This document shows, piece after piece, positions 9,537 through 17,724 of a stretch of 64,000 bases of DNA (its first letter is position 1; each line of letters starts with the position of its first letter). The notes under the pieces were generated by a model that saw only the letters and a list, made by a program, of their open reading frames with translations, was not told the origin of the DNA and did no database searches. The translations under genes and the position numbers were made by a program. Source of the DNA: Bacteroidota bacterium (GTDB lineage Bacteria > Bacteroidota > Bacteroidia > Bacteroidales > FEN-979); assembly GCA_026391805.1 (NCBI GenBank), contig JAPLDJ010000016.1:124001-188000 (forward strand), given 5' to 3'.

Positions 9537-9971
9537 ATGACAAAGAAATTGATTCTTGCAACCCTTGCAGGTTCTGTCACACAATTCGTGCTCGGTTGGT
9601 TGATCTATGGCCTTTTACTGGGGAGTTTCATGAGTTCTCATTCGAACCATTATGAAGGTCTGATGAAGGATATGACGACAGGATCTTTCATGCTCCTGAT
9701 TTTTGTTTCCGGACTGGGGATGTCTTTTTTACTTTCATTCATATTTCAGCGCTGGGCAAAATTTGATACTGTTCTCAAGGGACTGACTGCCGGTATGTTG
9801 TTCGGATTTTTCGTGGCACTCTCCTATGATATTTCATCTTTTGCCATGATGAACCTGTTCTCCAAGCGTGCCATGCTGGCAGATATCCTTGCCAATACTA
9901 TCATAATGGGCATTGTCGGGGCCGTAATCGCATTGGTTCTGGGTTTTAGATCAAAATCTGCTTCCGCATAG
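9537..9971 (+). CDS. Four-helix membrane protein, unknown
   Basis: 144 residues from ATG 9537, chosen because a consensus -7 element lies just upstream and the hydrophobic region starts at once (MTKKLILATLAGSVTQFVLGWLIYGLLL). Four membrane segments are visible at about 5-28, 53-73, 85-105 and 117-139. The overall pattern, with a small-residue-rich first helix and a conserved Gln-Phe, resembles DUF1761-like small integral membrane proteins common in Bacteroidota; this is a weak resemblance. No catalytic motif. Confidence 0.75.
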   Translation: MTKKLILATLAGSVTQFVLGWLIYGLLLGSFMSSHSNHYEGLMKDMTTGSFMLLIFVSGLGMSFLLSFIFQRWAKFDTVLKGLTAGMLFGFFVALSYDISSFAMMNLFSKRAMLADILANTIIMGIVGAVIALVLGFRSKSASA

Positions 9972-9991
9972 CAAATAGGAAATTAACCAGG

Positions 9992-10020
9992 CACCCCAAC
10001 CCCTGAAGGGGTTGAGGTAA
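9992..10020. other. Short GC-rich hairpin between genes
   Basis: CAACCCC (9997-10003) pairs with GGGGTTG (10008-10014); a run of seven A follows after AGGT. It may be a weak terminator or a small interspersed palindrome. Confidence 0.35.
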
Positions 10021-10043
10021 AAAAATTAATCAGCATTTATAAC

Positions 10044-10052
10044 AAAGGAGGT
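10044..10052 (+). promoter_or_regulatory. Strong Shine-Dalgarno AAAGGAGGT
   Basis: A near-perfect anti-SD match ends 4 bases before ATG 10057. Bacteroidota genes usually lack such a site; other starts in this window have none this strong. Confidence 0.8.
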
Positions 10053-10056
10053 AATT

Positions 10057-10593
10057 ATGGCACTTGGATTTTTTGATGTATTGGCAAATATTGCAACGGG
10101 CGGCGCCTATTCATTAACCAAAGATACTGTCGGCGCCTTAGCCGGTGTGGCCGGAGCAATCGCTTCTACAGGACAAACTGCAGGCGGAACCGGGGGACAG
10201 GAAACAGGCGGAGCAGGCACCCCAATCGCAGGTCAAACGGCTCCGGGGGGGGCATTGGGGGGCCTCGGGAGAGGTATTGGCCAGGGAGTAGTTTACACTC
10301 CAGCCACTCCACAAAAATGTTGTTGCTGGGAAATCAGCGGAGATTATCTTCTGAACGGTGAAACAGGCCAGGTCTGGCTCATCAATAAGGATAAGATGGA
10401 ACTTCTTCCCCTGAAAAAGAATCTGTCACCTTTGGAAAATGCAGCAACCGCAGCGGCTCTCGTTGCAGTGAAACATGCCATGCTTGAGCAGAAGGATACG
10501 GTAATCGCCCTAATGCCTTTTGCAGCCAGGGAGCCAATGACCGGTCAGGTCAATGCCCTGATCAAGGCATTTGATAAGGAGATCGGGAAATAG
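10057..10593 (+). CDS. Gly/Ala-rich protein of unknown function with CCCW motif
   Basis: 178 residues, start fixed by the strong Shine-Dalgarno. The first 50 residues are mildly hydrophobic and small-residue-rich (MALGFFDVLANIATGGAYSL). A low-complexity Gly/Thr/Ala linker follows (about 47-85, with GGTGGQETGGAG and GGALGGLGRGIGQG), then a compact domain beginning KCCCWEISGDYLLNGETGQVWLINKD and ending in a helical region (NAATAAALVAVKHAML). No signal peptide. I do not recognise the family. The linker plus small C-terminal domain suggests an adaptor or structural protein. Stands alone between two tandem arrays. Confidence 0.7.
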   Translation: MALGFFDVLANIATGGAYSLTKDTVGALAGVAGAIASTGQTAGGTGGQETGGAGTPIAGQTAPGGALGGLGRGIGQGVVYTPATPQKCCCWEISGDYLLNGETGQVWLINKDKMELLPLKKNLSPLENAATAAALVAVKHAMLEQKDTVIALMPFAAREPMTGQVNALIKAFDKEIGK

Positions 10594-10628
10594 TTTTACT
10601 ATTTTACCATCTTACGATTTTACTATTT
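10592..10628. repeat. 8-base tandem array starting at the stop codon
   Basis: Units TTTTACTA, TTTTACCA, TCTTACGA, TTTTACTA; begins with the TAG of the preceding gene. Confidence 0.75.
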
Positions 10629-10629
10629 T

Positions 10630-10650
10630 GTAGTTTTGATACAAAACTAC
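10630..10650 (+). promoter_or_regulatory. 9-bp palindrome overlapping a -7 element just before a start codon
   Basis: GTAGTTTTG and CAAAACTAC flank a 3-base loop. The left arm contains TAGTTTTG, a match to TAnnTTTG, and the palindrome ends 4 bases before ATG 10655. It could be an operator over the promoter or an RNA hairpin at the ribosome entry site. Confidence 0.5.
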
Positions 10651-10654
10651 TGCT

Positions 10655-12697
10655 ATGTCTTTTCTACCAAACCGGATCAAAACAGTATTTCTTTCCGTTC
10701 TGATCTATCTTCCGTTATTCCTTTCTGCCCAGTTTATTTTTAAAACCAATGACCTTGCCGTGACTGTTTCACCAAAAGGAAGTGTCATCAGCTTATATGA
10801 CCGGGTTCATGAGAAGGAATACATTGCCGCAGGACAAGTTTCGCCACTTGTGCAGATAAAGGTCAGCGGTCAATTGGAATCACCATCAGAAGCGGCTTTT
10901 AAAGCGGAATCCGGGGATCCCGCATCGGGGATTATCCTCCTCTCCTATCATAACAGCAAAATCTCCCTTAAAATAAGAACGCATCAGACCTCCACCCATG
11001 TCAGGTTTGAAGTTGCGGAGGTCAGGCCTGCCGGCAAGGTTGACCTGATTGTTTGGGGACCATATCCGCTTGTTTTGAATGAAACGGTCGGCGAGATCAT
11101 CGGCGTTGTCCGCAATCAGCAATTTGCAGTTGGATTGCAGGTATTGAATGTCAAAACCCTTGGCGGCTATCCGCTGAACGATGAAGGCTCCGACCCGTCG
11201 CGAAGCAATACGGCAAAGAAAACAGAATTTGGCAGTATGCTCCAGGCATTCTCAATGGACAGGTCCAGGCCAAGGCAGATCAATGTCTGGTGGGACCAGT
11301 TCCCCGATATGCCGGTTCCGCCGGTAAAGGGTGAGACCGTGGCGGGTTCGGCCATAGCGGTGTTCGGATGTGCCGCAGATAAAACCCTTCTAACCATCGG
11401 CCGGATCGAGGTTGAGGAAAAGCTGCCGCATCCCATGATCGACGGCATCTGGGGGAAAGTTTCGCCACAATCGGGACGTTCTTACCTGATCGCCGATTAT
11501 TCAGATTCCACCATCGATGAACTGCTTGGTTATACACAGCGGGCTAATCTGATGACTCTCTACCACATGAATGGCTGGAAAAGCTGGGGCCATTATGAAC
11601 CTGATACCGCTTTCTTTCACGATGGCGCTGTGAGTTTCAAAAGATGCCGGATGAAAGCGAAGGCGATGAACATCCGTCTCGGGGCACACACACTGACCGA
11701 TTTCATTAACACCAACGATCCCTATGTCACCCCGGTTCCTGATCCCCGGCTGGCTGTGACCGGCTTCAGCCGTTTATTACAGGAGATCAGCGATACCGTA
11801 ACTGTGATCAGGGTGGAATCGCCGGAATATTTTAACAACGAAAAAGCAAACTGGCTTCACACTGTGAGAATTGATGAAGAACTGATACAATACACATCTG
11901 TCACATCCGATCTGCCTTACACATTGACCGGTTGCACACGAGGTGCCTTCGGGACCAAAGCTTTTTTTCACCGCAAAGGCGCTAAGGTCGCCAAGCTTAT
12001 GGATCACCCTTACAAGGTCTTTCTCCCGAACCTTGAGCTTCAGCAGGAGATCGCCGTGAACCTCGCCCACCGGTTCAATGAAATGGGCCTGGAGCAGATG
12101 GATTTCGACGGCCACGAGGGATGCCTCTCTTCCGGGCAGGGGGATTATGCGCTGGAACTGTTTGCCAAAACCTTCTATGACCACCTTGATCACACGGTGC
12201 TGAACGGGACCAGCAATTCCGAACCCTTCTACTGGCACATCAACACTTACTGCAACTGGGGCGAGCCCTGGAACGGGGGTTTTACCGAAAGCATGCAGCA
12301 GTACCGCCTCGACAACCAAGGGCTGTTCGAACGGAATTACCTTCCACACATGCTGGGCTGGTACCTGCTTACAGAGAAGACCACCCTGCCCGAGATGGAA
12401 TGGATGCTGGCCCGCTCTGCAGGATACAATGCAGGCTTTGCCATGGTTTCTTCGCTGGAATCCCTGCGAAAAAATCCGTACACGGGTGAACTCCTTGATG
12501 CCATCCGGGAGTGGGAGATTTGCCGGCGGGAAAATGTATTTCCACCGGAAGTAAAAGAACAGTTAAAGGATCCGAAAAAGGAGTTTCACCTTGAGAAAGT
12601 TTCGGAAACGTCGTATGATCTGTTTCCGGTTTACAGGGATGCAGAATCCGTGAGCTATAAAAGAGGCGAAGCGGTGAGGGTCATTATGCGGAGGTAG
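10655..12697 (+). CDS. Large secreted protein, probable TIM-barrel glycosidase-like
   Basis: 680 residues. Signal peptide (to LFLSAQ, about residue 26). The first third is beta-rich (a galactose-mutarotase or supersandwich-like domain). From about 275 there is an alternation of strands and helices with likely barrel-strand ends: LMTLYHMNGWKSWGHYEPD, IRLGAHTLTDFI, MGLEQMDFDGHEG (acidic pair at a strand end, about 488-492), LNGTSNSEPFYWHINTYCNWGEPW. The layout (beta domain, barrel, Asp/Glu at strand ends) is that of retaining glycosidases of the alpha-galactosidase/GH-D type, so a periplasmic or surface glycan hydrolase is plausible. I could not assign a GH family. A small inserted beta domain (TVTVIRVESPEYF to YTLTGCTRGAFGT) looks like a carbohydrate or phage-tail-type module. 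Confidence 0.7.
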   Translation: MSFLPNRIKTVFLSVLIYLPLFLSAQFIFKTNDLAVTVSPKGSVISLYDRVHEKEYIAAGQVSPLVQIKVSGQLESPSEAAFKAESGDPASGIILLSYHNSKISLKIRTHQTSTHVRFEVAEVRPAGKVDLIVWGPYPLVLNETVGEIIGVVRNQQFAVGLQVLNVKTLGGYPLNDEGSDPSRSNTAKKTEFGSMLQAFSMDRSRPRQINVWWDQFPDMPVPPVKGETVAGSAIAVFGCAADKTLLTIGRIEVEEKLPHPMIDGIWGKVSPQSGRSYLIADYSDSTIDELLGYTQRANLMTLYHMNGWKSWGHYEPDTAFFHDGAVSFKRCRMKAKAMNIRLGAHTLTDFINTNDPYVTPVPDPRLAVTGFSRLLQEISDTVTVIRVESPEYFNNEKANWLHTVRIDEELIQYTSVTSDLPYTLTGCTRGAFGTKAFFHRKGAKVAKLMDHPYKVFLPNLELQQEIAVNLAHRFNEMGLEQMDFDGHEGCLSSGQGDYALELFAKTFYDHLDHTVLNGTSNSEPFYWHINTYCNWGEPWNGGFTESMQQYRLDNQGLFERNYLPHMLGWYLLTEKTTLPEMEWMLARSAGYNAGFAMVSSLESLRKNPYTGELLDAIREWEICRRENVFPPEVKEQLKDPKKEFHLEKVSETSYDLFPVYRDAESVSYKRGEAVRVIMRR

Positions 12698-12701
12698 CTG
12701 G

Positions 12702-12716
12702 CGCGCTTGCAGCGCG
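12702..12716. other. Small GC hairpin between convergent genes
   Basis: CGCGCT, loop TGC, AGCGCG. No T-run; may stall polymerase from either side. Confidence 0.3.
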
Positions 12717-12734
12717 TGTCTGACCATTTGCTGA

Positions 12735-13484
12735 TCAAATCCCGCTACTCAAAAGGAATCCAACATCATCTCCCGGCATGATCTCTTTCGGTTCCTCACC
12801 GAACCTGAACACCCTCATCGGGCGGGAACCTTTTAACTGAATGGTGTCTCCTTTCAGATGTAACAGAGTTCCTTCGCGAAGTCCTGCGACGGTCATGTCA
12901 TGGTTCACTGCCAGGAACTCGAGAATCCGCTGCTCACGTGTCTCGCCGCCGTGGCCGGCCGGATTCGCATCCAGGTAGTGAGGGTTGATCTGGAACGGGA
13001 CAAGTCCAAGGCAACTGAAGTAACGTGGCTCGCTGATGGGCATGTCGTTGGTGGTCTTCATGGACGGACAGGCCACATTGGCCCCGGCACTCCAGCCGAT
13101 GTAAGGTGTTCCTGATATCACCTTTTCACGAACGGCCTCCATGATCCCGGTTTCATGCATCATCTTCACCAGGTGAAAAGTGTTGCCGCCGCCGACAACG
13201 ATTGCGCCGGCTTTCTTCACGGCGGCAACCGGGTCCGCTTCGAGGTGTATGGAATTCACGGACATGCCTAGTCCGCCGAAGAACCCTGACACTTTTTCAG
13301 TATAAAGGTCAAACGATTTTTCAATGCTCCCGGGTGCCAGGTTGACGCCGGCGTAAGGGACAAAGAGGATCTCCGCAATCCCGTATTCCTGAATGAATTC
13401 CTGGATGTAAACTCGGGGCCAGGCAAGGTATTCCTCTCCGGCATTTGTCGAGTTACTGATGAGTAAAAGGTGAAGATCTGGCAT
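12735..13484 (-). CDS. pepE: Peptidase E (alpha-aspartyl dipeptidase), family S51
   Basis: 249 residues. N-terminal LLLISNSTNAGEEYL, GGGNTFHLVK (oxyanion Gly), nucleophile Ser in IGWSAGANVACPSMKTTNDMPI (Ser about 132), then FQINPHYLDANPAGHGGETREQR carrying the catalytic His. These segments closely match the Salmonella enzyme. It is a cytoplasmic Ser-Asp(Glu)-His hydrolase that cleaves only Asp-X dipeptides. Stands alone; divergent from the next operon. Confidence 0.95.
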   Translation of the reverse strand: MPDLHLLLISNSTNAGEEYLAWPRVYIQEFIQEYGIAEILFVPYAGVNLAPGSIEKSFDLYTEKVSGFFGGLGMSVNSIHLEADPVAAVKKAGAIVVGGGNTFHLVKMMHETGIMEAVREKVISGTPYIGWSAGANVACPSMKTTNDMPISEPRYFSCLGLVPFQINPHYLDANPAGHGGETREQRILEFLAVNHDMTVAGLREGTLLHLKGDTIQLKGSRPMRVFRFGEEPKEIMPGDDVGFLLSSGI

Positions 13485-13618
13485 GGGGTTGTATTTTGCT
13501 TCGAATTTACAGTATTTCCTGTTTCATCACTGCGATTATCAAAATCCATGTTCCGGTAAAAAAATGTTGAACCCGGGGGTAAATTATATGTATATTTATC
13601 ATTGAAAAACCAATTCCC

Positions 13619-14365
13619 ATGGAAGAACAAAACGTTACACCGGCAAATCATCAGCAGGAGAAATTACCTGCGACAAAAAAGAAAAGCGCTTCAGAACTTG
13701 CCCGCCTTGATGCATGGCAGAAAAAATTACTGCCGTTCATGGTCATCGTCCCGACTTTGCTGGCAGCCGTCTTCATTTACCTTGCAACGGTCCAGATGAT
13801 GCGTTTCAACACCATCCTCAACACAAAGCCGGACACCACATTCATCGGCAGGGTCCTGCCCCTTCCGGGCGACCCGGCGATTGACCCGGTACTGAAAAAC
13901 AACCTCGAATACATCAAGTGGCTGACACTGACGCATCTTGAACAGGAAAGCCTTTACAAAAGGTACAACCAGGGAGGATTGCTGCTCATGTCGCGTATCT
14001 TCACAAAATACCTGGGCTTTTTTGTGGGAATGATCCTGGCCATCGTCGGGGCTGTATTCATTATCGGTAAACTGTCGGAAGATTACAGCTCTGTGGGAGG
14101 AGAGTTTGCAAAGATCAAATTCAATGTCCTTTCATCCTCGCCGGGGATCATCTTCTGCACTCTTGGCACCGTCCTGATGGTCACAACGATCCTGCAGCAC
14201 TCCGATATAACCATCCAGGATTCGCCGCTTTATCTGAACGCCCCGTCAATCTATTCCATCAGCGGCGAAAAACCGGCCGTTAATAATGTCAATCATATAA
14301 AAACAAACGGGGAAAAGATAGATCCAAGGGAGATAGAATCCCTTTTCCCGGACAAGAAAAAGTAA
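13619..14365 (+). CDS. Three-helix membrane protein
   Basis: 248 residues. Polar Lys/Glu-rich N-terminus, then membrane helices at about 41-63 (MVIVPTLLAAVFIYLATVQMM), 133-151 (FFVGMILAIVGAVFIIGKL) and 177-196 (GIIFCTLGTVLMVTTIL). The loop between helices 1 and 2 is about 70 residues and probably periplasmic. No family recognised. Six bases separate it from the secreted HExxH protein gene, so the two are almost certainly co-transcribed and may act together at the inner membrane. Confidence 0.75.
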   Translation: MEEQNVTPANHQQEKLPATKKKSASELARLDAWQKKLLPFMVIVPTLLAAVFIYLATVQMMRFNTILNTKPDTTFIGRVLPLPGDPAIDPVLKNNLEYIKWLTLTHLEQESLYKRYNQGGLLLMSRIFTKYLGFFVGMILAIVGAVFIIGKLSEDYSSVGGEFAKIKFNVLSSSPGIIFCTLGTVLMVTTILQHSDITIQDSPLYLNAPSIYSISGEKPAVNNVNHIKTNGEKIDPREIESLFPDKKK

Positions 14366-14371
14366 AGGACT

Positions 14372-16042
14372 ATGAAACAAAGAAGAGAAATCACATTTCT
14401 GATCATTTTTTCAGTTTCCCTTTTTTCGCAGGCATTTCCCCAGGCGAACATTAACCAGGATCACTTCATCAACCTGTTCAACCAACAGCAGTATGTGCAA
14501 GTATTCAAGGAAGCCTCCGACCTGAGGCAGAAAAAGGAGTACGCAAAAACGGCTGTTCTTGATTACTTCATGGCTAAGTCAGTGTGTGCAACCGGAAATT
14601 ATTCGGGAGCAAAAAGAATCTTCAGTTATATCATTGCAGAATATTCCCTGAATAAAAGCCAGAAGCAGTTTATGATCAATGAAATGAATGCTTGCATGCA
14701 GGCGGAGTTCAGCGACGAAATGCGGCAGCAGATTGCGGAAATGAATTACCGGATGATGAGCCAGCAAAACCTTTCGGTTGCAACAGTGGCGGGAAAACAG
14801 GGGTATGTCATCAATTGTCAGGTTGACACGGCGGCCTACAAAGTGGATGAAAAATTCGACAGGAAAGAGTTATCAAAAAGGCTATTCCCGGTTGACAGCA
14901 CTGATAAAGCTGTAAGTTATTTCAGGCAATTTCTGGCAGGGAAATACAATGTTTACAGCAGCGGACGGTACATCATCGTTACAACGCTTTCCGAAAATCT
15001 CTCCACATCATCCATTTCGTGGGTAACCACCAACCTGAACAAGGCGTACGACTTTTTCTGGAAGTTTTACGGCGTCCGCCCACCGGATAAGCTTATCAGC
15101 GTTTACCTTATGCCCGATAAGCCAAGCCTTCAGGAGCTTTCCAAACGTATCCACGGATTGATTCTTCCGGAAAGCAACATTGGCTATTCCTCGATCGGGG
15201 ATCTCAGCATACTCGGAATCTCGGGGCCGGGGCATATTGGGACGATCTATCATGAGCTATTCCACCTGATGGTGCGCACGGATGTGGGCGATATCCCCGG
15301 GTGGCTCGATGAGGGCGTTGCGTGCCTCTATGAGACCAGTCACTGGAAAGGAGATACCCTGAAAGGCGACATTGACAACTGGCGCATGAAAGTGATCCGG
15401 GAATACATCCGGGCAAGAAAAACTATCCCGACGCTCAGCCAGATTGTTCATGACAACTGGGATTGCTTCGCATTTACCGAATACACATCTCCCTGCACGA
15501 TTGCCATGAACTATGCACTGGTAAAGCACCTTGCCATTTATTTCCAGGAACACGGCCTGCTCGGGAATGTTGTGGGAGCATTCAAAAACCGCACGAATAT
15601 TTATGCAGATTCAACCTACAACCAGGAAACCGATACCAGGATCCTTGAAAATGCCCTCGGAACGAGCATGGATTCATTGCAGCGAAGGTTTGACCGGTGG
15701 CTTGACAGCACATACCAGATCCGGAGCCATAGCAAGACATCGGGAGGAGCTTCAGGATTTTCCTATAAATATGTAAAAAATCAATTGCGGGATGCTGCTG
15801 ATTTCCTGAAAACAAAATCAGGCAAGTACCCGCCGGAAGATCCTATCAATAAAGAGTTCGAGAAACTTATCAAGGAAAATAATTCCCTAACGGCCGAAGT
15901 TGACGACCTCTACAATAAAGCATTAAAGGAATCAGGTGGAATTCAACGGCCTATCGAAGTGAAATTTCCTGAATCACTGAAAAGTCGCCTCCAGGCCCAT
16001 TTTCAAAATACCAACCAAATGCAGTCACAGCTGATAAAATGA
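14372..16042 (+). CDS. Secreted gluzincin-like metallopeptidase (peptidase MA-like)
   Basis: 556 residues. Signal peptide to about 24 (SQAFPQAN). An N-terminal helical-repeat-like region (about 25-140) is followed by the peptidase domain. The zinc motif is HELFH at about 294-298 in GTIYHELFHLMV, and the third ligand or helper Glu lies in WLDEGVACLYE about 20 residues later, as in M1/MA-clan gluzincins. The domain ends with a helical cap (LVKHLAIYFQEHGLLGNVVGAF). The last 100 residues are charged and helical (coiled-coil-like). Exported, probably periplasmic; substrate unknown. It follows the membrane-protein gene by 6 bases. Confidence 0.82.
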   Translation: MKQRREITFLIIFSVSLFSQAFPQANINQDHFINLFNQQQYVQVFKEASDLRQKKEYAKTAVLDYFMAKSVCATGNYSGAKRIFSYIIAEYSLNKSQKQFMINEMNACMQAEFSDEMRQQIAEMNYRMMSQQNLSVATVAGKQGYVINCQVDTAAYKVDEKFDRKELSKRLFPVDSTDKAVSYFRQFLAGKYNVYSSGRYIIVTTLSENLSTSSISWVTTNLNKAYDFFWKFYGVRPPDKLISVYLMPDKPSLQELSKRIHGLILPESNIGYSSIGDLSILGISGPGHIGTIYHELFHLMVRTDVGDIPGWLDEGVACLYETSHWKGDTLKGDIDNWRMKVIREYIRARKTIPTLSQIVHDNWDCFAFTEYTSPCTIAMNYALVKHLAIYFQEHGLLGNVVGAFKNRTNIYADSTYNQETDTRILENALGTSMDSLQRRFDRWLDSTYQIRSHSKTSGGASGFSYKYVKNQLRDAADFLKTKSGKYPPEDPINKEFEKLIKENNSLTAEVDDLYNKALKESGGIQRPIEVKFPESLKSRLQAHFQNTNQMQSQLIK

Positions 16043-16065
16043 GGAGACCGGAAAGATCTACCTTA

Positions 16066-16383
16066 TCAGTTATTCGGCGCGCCGCTGTCAATCCAGCAAA
16101 CAATATTGTTCTTCTGAGCATCGGATAATGAACCGTTCTGAGGCATAGTGCCATCAATGATCCTGCTCCTGATGGCGGATTTGTCGGCAGCAATCTGGGA
16201 ATAAGATCCAAAGTTTGCATGACACCCCGCACAGATGGTTGCAAATATCGGGTTAACATCCTTGCTGAAAGACTTTGCAGCCCCGGTGCAATCAGGGGTA
16301 AAACTTGGATTGCTGGAGCTCTTCTTACAACCGCAGATAAATAAAGCCGAGCAAATCACAAGACTAAAAATTATTTTCTTCAT
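16066..16383 (-). CDS. Mono-haem c-type cytochrome-like lipoprotein
   Basis: 105 residues. Lipoprotein signal with lipobox FICGC (Cys 19) followed by KKSS. The mature part has a covalent haem motif CAGCH and a plausible axial Met in DGTMPQNGSLS, in a very short cytochrome c fold (VNPIFATICAGCHANFG to IVCWIDSGAPNN). This is the planctomycete/Bacteroidota type of short c domain often found as lipoprotein or fused module. Likely an electron carrier or redox sensor tethered in the periplasm. It ends 23 bases from the convergent peptidase gene. Confidence 0.85.
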   Translation of the reverse strand: MKKIIFSLVICSALFICGCKKSSSNPSFTPDCTGAAKSFSKDVNPIFATICAGCHANFGSYSQIAADKSAIRSRIIDGTMPQNGSLSDAQKNNIVCWIDSGAPNN

Positions 16384-16456
16384 CCTTTAAGAATTTGTTT
16401 CTTAAAATTCAGTGATAAACGAAGTAATCTGATGAAAAGTATCCGGGGATGAGATA

Positions 16457-17029
16457 TTACCCTTCCTGGTGTGTTGTCTCGTTCCTTAAAAGAGTCCTGC
16501 GCTTTTCAATAAGGTCACTAAGCTCTTTGACCATATCCTGATTTACAATATGTGCCATGGGCAGCACATATTTTTCTGTCTGGTCAAGGTAATCAGAAAT
16601 TTTCTGATCCGAATAGACATCCCGGTTCAGATCTGTGAGATTGCTGATCCTGTCGGCAACTTTCAGGACCTTGGCATAATGGGATTTTTCTTCCAGGATC
16701 CGCCTGAGATATACCTCCTTATCTTCTCCTTCTGTTTTTGTCACTTCAAGAACGAGCTCCACAACCGCAGGGCCATCCGTGTCAAGGGCCCTTATTAAAT
16801 CATTCGAAGTTGAAGGCACATCTTCAAGCAGGTCATGCAGGAGCGAGGCCTTCAGCAAAACAGGGCCTTGAGGATCCCTGAAGTATTTGTAGTCAAGCAA
16901 AATTCCAAGTGTAGCAAAGCAATGCCTGAAGGCGTTTCCGCCAACTTTGCGGGGATTCGAGATAAGTGTCGTTGCATGTAAAACATAGGGAGCAAGGACC
17001 AGCTCGCTTAAACGTTGCACGTCATTCAT
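16457..17029 (-). CDS. Stand-alone HD hydrolase of the (p)ppGpp-hydrolase type
   Basis: 190 residues. Metal-binding HD signature: His in FRHCFATLGILLDY, the HD pair in LKASLLHDLLEDVPS, and a late Asp in VLKVADRISNLTDL. Spacing and the ED after HD match the N-terminal hydrolase domain of RelA/SpoT enzymes and small alarmone hydrolases (Mesh1-like), without synthetase, TGS or ACT domains. If active it would remove pyrophosphate from (p)ppGpp or act on a related nucleotide; I infer this from the family and cannot test specificity. Confidence 0.8.
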   Translation of the reverse strand: MNDVQRLSELVLAPYVLHATTLISNPRKVGGNAFRHCFATLGILLDYKYFRDPQGPVLLKASLLHDLLEDVPSTSNDLIRALDTDGPAVVELVLEVTKTEGEDKEVYLRRILEEKSHYAKVLKVADRISNLTDLNRDVYSDQKISDYLDQTEKYVLPMAHIVNQDMVKELSDLIEKRRTLLRNETTHQEG

Positions 17030-17206
17030 GAAGAAAAGTTTTAATGATGATAAATATCGCCGGTTAGCAAAGGTAGTTATAAAACGGCGGTCAATTCTGG
17101 TAGTGTTCCGGTTTTTTCAGACGCATTGAATCAACTGGTAAAATGGCAAGATTGTAAGATAGTTATACAGTATACCCGATTGAAGGGATCGAATATCCCT
17201 AAAATG

Positions 17207-17233
17207 AAAAAGAGGACAACCTGTCCCCTTTTT
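17207..17233 (-). terminator. Terminator of the sigma-factor operon
   Basis: A 12-bp stem with one mismatch (17207-17218 with 17222-17233) and a T-run on the minus strand; it also has a T-run on the plus strand and is potentially bidirectional. A smaller hairpin AGGGAT/ATCCCT lies at 17184-17200. Confidence 0.75.
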
Positions 17234-17283
17234 CACATTCAACAAATGAGTGTTGTAATAATCGTTCCGACTACTGGAATGAA

Positions 17284-17724
17284 TTATTCCTTTACCGGAT
17301 TCTCACCTTTACGTTTCAGGTAATCATTGAACGCCTGTTCTCCCTCTTCATTCCAGTACCGATCGTAGTAGCTCCACTTCGAACCATAGGAGTAATCCCT
17401 GCAACTTTTAGCATCATTCATGTAATGCCTGTGTTTCCATGACCCGAAACCGTGTCGCCCCCTGTGGTGGGGACCATGATGAAAGCTCCCGAACAGGAGT
17501 CTTCCAAGTATCGCCAGGCCGACAGCCTGCCAGTATGTTATTACGCCCAGGTGGAAAATGACCGGCATCAGCCAGTTCCAGAGCCACATCACAACGGCAC
17601 CGAAAAGGAATGCGAAGGCTGTAAATCCTATAACGCCCAGTATTATCCATCCGGCGCGGGGTTTTCTTCCACCGCACCAGTGTTTTTTTTCATACTTATT
17701 TTCTGTTGTTTCCATAATTTTCAT
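17284..17724 (-). CDS. Small membrane protein coupled to the ECF sigma gene
   Basis: 146 residues from ATG 17724, chosen because that ATG overlaps the sigma-factor stop (ATGA), which implies translational coupling. Polar N-terminus, membrane segments at about 25-47 (GWIILGVIGFTAFAFLFGAVVMWLW) and about 52-75, then a His/Gly-rich cytoplasmic or periplasmic segment (HHGPHHRGRHGFG) and an aromatic Tyr/Trp-rich tail (SYGSKWSYYDRYWNEEGEQ). The position suggests a partner or regulator of the sigma factor, but it has no anti-sigma motif. The His-rich stretch could bind metal. Confidence 0.75.
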   Translation of the reverse strand: MKIMETTENKYEKKHWCGGRKPRAGWIILGVIGFTAFAFLFGAVVMWLWNWLMPVIFHLGVITYWQAVGLAILGRLLFGSFHHGPHHRGRHGFGSWKHRHYMNDAKSCRDYSYGSKWSYYDRYWNEEGEQAFNDYLKRKGENPVKE

